DNA of 64,000 nt from Ophiocordyceps camponoti-saundersi (nom. inval.) (taxonomy: Eukaryota > Ascomycota > Sordariomycetes > Hypocreales > Ophiocordycipitaceae), in contig PDHQ01000041.1 in the NCBI GenBank assembly GCA_003339415.1, positions 150,284-214,283 of the forward strand. The letters run 5' to 3'. The notes under the pieces were generated by a model. That model was given only the letters and a program-made list of their open reading frames with translations. It was not told where the DNA came from and did not search any database. Positions 59,691-64,000 of this stretch are shown here, one piece after another. The translations under genes were made by a program, and so were the position numbers. Numbering within the stretch: position 1 is the first letter of the stretch; each line of letters begins with the position of its first letter.

Positions 59691-60770
59691 AGTACTTATA
59701 TACTTATCTAATTACTAAGTAAACTGCTGAGTAAAATCCGCGATAAAGTCTTATATAAGTAGAAAATATTACTTATATTAGTAAGCTAATTAAATAAAGT
59801 ATAAATTACTAATATTTAAATATTTAAATATTTTATATATATACTTAGTAAAGGTATTTCTATTACCTAAGCAGATTTCCTATTTAGGAAAACTTATATA
59901 ATATATACTTAATAAGCTTTTAGTATCTTATAAGTATTAGGTACTTATATTTATTAAGCTTTAAAGCGTATAAAAAAATATTAAGACTTTAAAGTAACTT
60001 TTCTTAATATTTAAGAAAAATATATAGCTTTAATAAGCGTAGCCGAGCCTAGCTAAGCCTAGCCGAATTACCCTATACCTAACCGGAGATACTAGAGATA
60101 TTAGAGTTACTAGAGATACCGGAGATAAGCGGACTTAACGATAAGCGTAACGATCGGAAAGTTATATAGCGATCGGAGGAGAGATAAGTTTCTACGCTTT
60201 TATTCGCTATAGAAAAGCGAGGTAAAAATAAGGTAGATAAGAAAATAGAATCTTACTCGTTATAAAAAGCGGGGTAAAAGTAGGTCTTAGTTTCTAGAAG
60301 TTTCTACTAGCTTCTATAAAATTAATAAGCGAAGGAAGGAAAAGGTTTATATAAGGAGGCTTTCCCTCCCTCTCTTTCCTTTCCTTTTCCTCTTCTTTCC
60401 TTAAGCTTTTAATTCTAGAAAAAGTTTTAAGTTTTAAGAAATATCTTACCTTAATTTTTAGAATTAGTAATTAATAATTATTTATTTATTTATATTATTT
60501 ATTCCTTTTTTTATTAATAAGCGTAAGAAGTAATACTTTTAATATTTCTTATTTCTTATTAATAATAAAAGCTTCCTATCGCCTTAAAAGAGTCTAAAGC
60601 GAAAATACCTTTCTTACTAACCTTAGTACTAACCTCGTATAATAAAGCTTAGCTAGAATTAAGGGCTTTATTTAGTAATAAGGTTAGGAGGAAGGAATAC
60701 GAACCCTTATCCCTTTTAATATTTATTTACTTATCTTATCTTAGATAAAAAGATAAAGGGGTATAGTCCG
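59691..60770 (+). repeat. LTR-like segment of a related gypsy element (T2)
   Basis: It has the same layout as the LTR of T1: a GGAAGG...TTCCCTCCCTC stretch (about 60330-60400) followed by AAGCTTTTAATT, and an end reading GTCCGTAATA followed by CGTTAAAAGCTTC, parallel to T1's ATCCGTAACA followed by TATTAAAAGCTTC. The left limit is uncertain because no second copy is in the window. Probably T2 inserted into T1's gag. Confidence 0.45.
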
Positions 60771-62606
60771 TAATACGTTAAAAGCTTCCGCTTTCTCTTT
60801 TTACCTAATAGAGAAGCGTAAAAAGTAAGTCTTATCCTCTCCCTTAGTTTACTAACTTTAGTATCCGGACTTTGAAAAATAAGAAAGTAAATCGACTTAT
60901 AAAAACTACGATTAAAAAATTAAAAGAAGATATTTTTTAAAGCGGAAATAGCGACTAAAATAAACTTAAAAAGCGCTTCTAAACGAACCTCTTTTTACTT
61001 AAAAAGCTTAAAGAAAAACTAGTTAACTTAAATAAAAGTAAAAAGCTAGTTTTAAGAAAAAAAAGAAACGCCCCTTTTATAGAAAAAAGAGAATCGACTT
61101 ATAATAAAAAAAAAGCGACTTTTATAAAAAAAACGAATTAAAATTTTAAAAATAAAAATACGCTATATTACGAGTTAATCTAACTAAAATAGCTATACTA
61201 TATTATATAATATTCGAATTCGAAAAGAAATACTTAAACTTTAAAAAAAAAAAGAAATCTTAAAGAAATATTTATTTAAAGAAATATATATAAAGCGAAT
61301 TTAAAAAAGAACTTTATAAATAATACTTTATAGAATTAAATCTTATAAAAGATAAATTTAATTAAATCGAAACTTTAGAAAAAAAAAATTCTCCCCTTTT
61401 TATATAAAGAAAGATACTTTTATATAAAGGAAAAATACCGAAAGAATTTTAATAGCTATATACGCCTTAGCTACTTAAAGAAAGAAACGATTCCTTATAG
61501 CTATATACGCCTTAGCTATCTAAAGAAATTATAATAAGAGTTATTAATAGCTATTTTACTTAGCTATTAAAGAAAAGATAATATTATTTTATAATAACTA
61601 TTATATTTTAGGTATTATTTAAAAGAAAGGATTATTAAAAAAAAAAGACTTATATAAGTAAAAAGGATACTTATATAATAGAAAAACGCTATTCGAAAAG
61701 GAAATTATTTAAACTTAAAACAGCTCTTCGAAATAAGCTTAACTATAAGCTTAGTTTTATACGAATCGAATTAATTAAAGCTATTAAAATAAGCTTAAAC
61801 TAATATCTTTATAAATTAAAGAAAGCTATTTAAGATATAAGTAAGAATTCTTTACGAAAAATACTATTCTTTAATATTAAAAGAAACGAAAGAAAACGAA
61901 TAGAATAAACGCTTTTCTAAACGCCTAAGGATAAGAGAAATAAATTAATATAAATCGAGCGAAATAAATTAATATAAATCGAGGAAAATAAATTTATATT
62001 AATTAAGTAAATCGAAATAATATAAAATAAATTAAAAAGAATATAAGTTTTAATAGGTAAAAGAAAGAAAAGAAAAGAAGATAATAAGCTATTAAAAACT
62101 ATATATTTTTATATACTTTAAAAACTTTTATAAAAGTTAAGAAAAATAAGTTATAAAAAAAATTCCTAAAAGAAAGAAAAAGAAACTTAAAAAAAAAAGA
62201 AATCTTTAAAGAAAAATAAGTTAAAGTTAACTTAAGCTATCTTACTTAGCTATAAGCTAAGGAAGATAAGTAAAGCTTAGTTACCTTTTAACTTAAGAAA
62301 GATAAGAAAGATAACTTAAGGAATTATTTTATAACTTAAGGAAAGAAGAATAACTTAAGCTTATCTCTTTTACTAAATAAAGTAAAGGAAAGAAAGAAAG
62401 AAAATAAAGCTTAGTTATTAGCCTTCTTATTTTTTATAATAAGAAGAAAATACCTTATTATAAAAGGAAATCTTAAGCTACTTACTATTCTAAACAGGTA
62501 ATTAGAAAGTAAGCTTACGCTTTAAGAAACTTAGCGAAATCCTTTTCCTTACTTTATTCTTTAAGGTAATTAAGAATAGTAAGAGGAAATAACTTATATT
62601 CGGAGC
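60771..62606. other. AT-rich, A-biased RIP-mutated DNA, probably interior of T2
   Basis: Strongly A-rich on the plus strand with Lys-rich, stop-broken frames, and many copies of short motifs such as GAAAAATA and AAGCTTA. No protein domain was recognised. It ends at the hAT terminus. Confidence 0.4.
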
Positions 62607-64000
62607 AGGGTTTAAAATTAGTCAGTCTTTAGTCAGTTAGGACTAACTAAAAAAAGTCCGGACTAAAAGTACGTACCTTTTAGTTAGTCTTTAGTTAGTT
62701 AGCCTAAGGACTTTAGTTAGTCCTTAAATATAAGGACTAACTGACTAAAGACTAAAGACTAAAAGGACTAAGCTTTTAGTTAGCTTACGTAATCTAATTT
62801 AATCTAAAAAAAAAACTAATAAATAGCGCGATAAAAATAATATATAGAAATTAAGTTATTTTTTTAATTAGACTATTATTAAGCGAGGAAAAAATTCTTT
62901 AATCTTATATATTAAAAAGAGAAATAAAATCTAATAATAATAATAGTAATAACTAATAACTTAATAGATAATAGTAAAATAAATAATAAAGTTATAAAAT
63001 AGCTTTATAAAAGCTTAAATATAAGTTAAATATACTTACTTATTAAAAATCTTTAGCTTTATAAAATTATTAATATATAAAGAGTTAATATTAATAAAAA
63101 ATTATATTATTAGCTAGAAAAACTTATATAATAATAAGTAAAAAAACTAGCTATAATAGAAGACTTATAAGCTTTAATCTTCTTCTTCTAAAGCTTTATT
63201 TTCCTCTTCTTTAATTTCCTGGAAATTATTAAGTATTAAATTCTAGTTTTTAAGCAGAATTAACTGCTCCACAGTTTCCGGTTTAAGGTTATTCCTCGAT
63301 AACGTAATTATATTACCGGATATAGAAAATATAGCCTTAATTAAGGCTAATATAGCCGGAATAGCTAAAAATTTCCTAGCTAAAATTATTAAAGTAGGGA
63401 AGCGAAAAGCGTTATTTTTCCAATATAAAAGCGGGTTACTCTATAAAATAATTAGTAAATAAATAATAAATAGAGAGAAAAAATTATAAAAAAATATTAT
63501 AATTATACCTTAGAAGGTAAATAAGCTTCTAAAAGGTATTATATTAATTCTTCGTTAGTTTCTGCTTTTTTAGACTTTAAACTAAAGTTAAAGTCTTCCG
63601 AATCAGATAATCTAAGACTTCCTAAGTCTATTTCTTTATTTTCTATAGTTTTATAGCTAAAAATAATTAGTAAAAATTATAAAAAAATATAATCTTACTT
63701 ATAGGTTAAATTCCTCTTAAAAAAGATATAAGATATCTTTTTTTATAGCTAAATAGTGATAAAGAAAGCCGTCTTCTTTAAAATAAATATCCTTATACCG
63801 TAAGTCTAAGATAATAGCGAATAAATAAGGCCGGAAAGTAAATAAGTCGCTTTTTTTAAGTTATTTCGGAAAGTACTTCTTAAGCTTTTTTAAGCCCTCT
63901 ATTATATAGGCTTTAAAAGTACTAGAATAAGAAGACTAGAAAGTAGTTAGTAAGTATTTTAAAAAATAAAAAAAAGAAAAATACGTAGCTTTTTTCGAAG
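62607..64000 (-). mobile_element. hAT-family DNA transposon, cut by the window edge
   Basis: The left terminus reads CAGGGTTTAAAATTAGTCAG, with the CAGGG start common in hAT elements. Subterminal repeats of AGTCAGT/ACTAACT-type motifs follow in both orientations (62620-62785). The transposase is on the minus strand, so this is its 3' end. The 8 bases before the terminus, ATTCGGAG (62599-62606), would be the TSD. The other end is outside the window. Confidence 0.82.
63174..64000 (-). pseudogene. hAT transposase, C-terminal half, lightly RIP-damaged
   Basis: The minus-strand frame from the right edge contains FKAYIIEGLKKLKKYFPK, then IILDLRYKDIYFKEDGF (the hAT L-D-P-R-x-K block). After two short introns comes the hAT dimerisation region: NPLLYWKNNAFRFPTLIILA, then RKFLAIPAILALIKAIFSIS, and IITLSRNNLKPETVEQLI. 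The clear intron is 63441-63508 (GTATAA...TTTATAG), which joins YLPSK to SNPLLYWK in frame. A second, 63657-63698 (GTAAGA...TTTTTAG), has good sites but the join is off by one base. TAG at 63243-63245 probably replaces Trp, and the natural stop is at 63174-63176. The N-terminal zinc finger and catalytic Asp region are outside the window. Fungal hAT relatives include Restless-type elements. Confidence 0.83.

Noticed and set aside
1..64000. CRISPR arrays, rRNA, tRNA, telomere repeats or a biosynthetic cluster
   Set aside because: No such signature was seen by eye; a tRNA scan was not possible, so short RNA genes cannot be fully excluded.

Overview
The window looks like a filamentous ascomycete (Pezizomycotina) chromosome with a two-speed layout. 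Short GC-balanced gene islands carry fungal-type introns and recognisable fungal proteins. Between them lie long AT-rich blocks made of transposable elements (TEs) ruined by repeat-induced point mutation (RIP). The evidence for RIP is direct: paired LTRs differ almost only by C/T and G/A transitions, CA/TG dinucleotides are nearly gone, and conserved retroelement frames read through many TAA/TAG stops where Gln or Trp would be expected. The species cannot be named from sequence alone.

Layout. 1-2520: the outward-running start of a chromovirus-like gypsy element (LTR 725-1576) and unassigned RIP DNA. 2702-11843: a 9.1 kb Ty3/gypsy element on the minus strand with a third ORF after pol. 11849-16717: gene island 1, with a LYAR-type nucleolar zinc-finger gene (+, 13174-14800) convergent with the peroxin gene pex10 (-, 15433-16626). 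16719-47975: one 31 kb block that resolves into five nested insertions. It is a copia element (W) split by a gypsy element (X), split by a related gypsy in the opposite orientation (Y), split by a different gypsy (Z), split by a LINE-type element (P). Each level has matched LTRs or a matching target-site duplication (TSD). 47980-48362: a MITE with long terminal inverted repeats and a 9-bp TSD, into whose edge W inserted. 48363-50000: gene island 2, with one secreted CFEM-like cysteine-rich protein with a GGRND repeat tail (-, 48633-49400). 50001-57072: a second copia element (V), itself carrying a 1.8 kb non-autonomous LTR element (U). 57078-57500: a short unmutated continuation of island 2. 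57900-64000: another copy of the left-edge chromovirus, a related LTR, unassigned RIP DNA, and a hAT DNA transposon running off the right edge.

How it fits together. Removing W (with its contents) and the MITE puts the pex10 start codon about 360 bp from the stop codon of the CFEM-like gene, so two neighbouring genes have been pushed 32 kb apart. W inserted 92 bp upstream of the likely pex10 start. V inserted 600 bp upstream of the CFEM-like gene. The outermost edges of W and V are not RIP-mutated, while mutations leak from W across about half of the neighbouring MITE. Coordinates of LTRs and TSDs are exact readings; limits of the degenerate coding regions are approximate.
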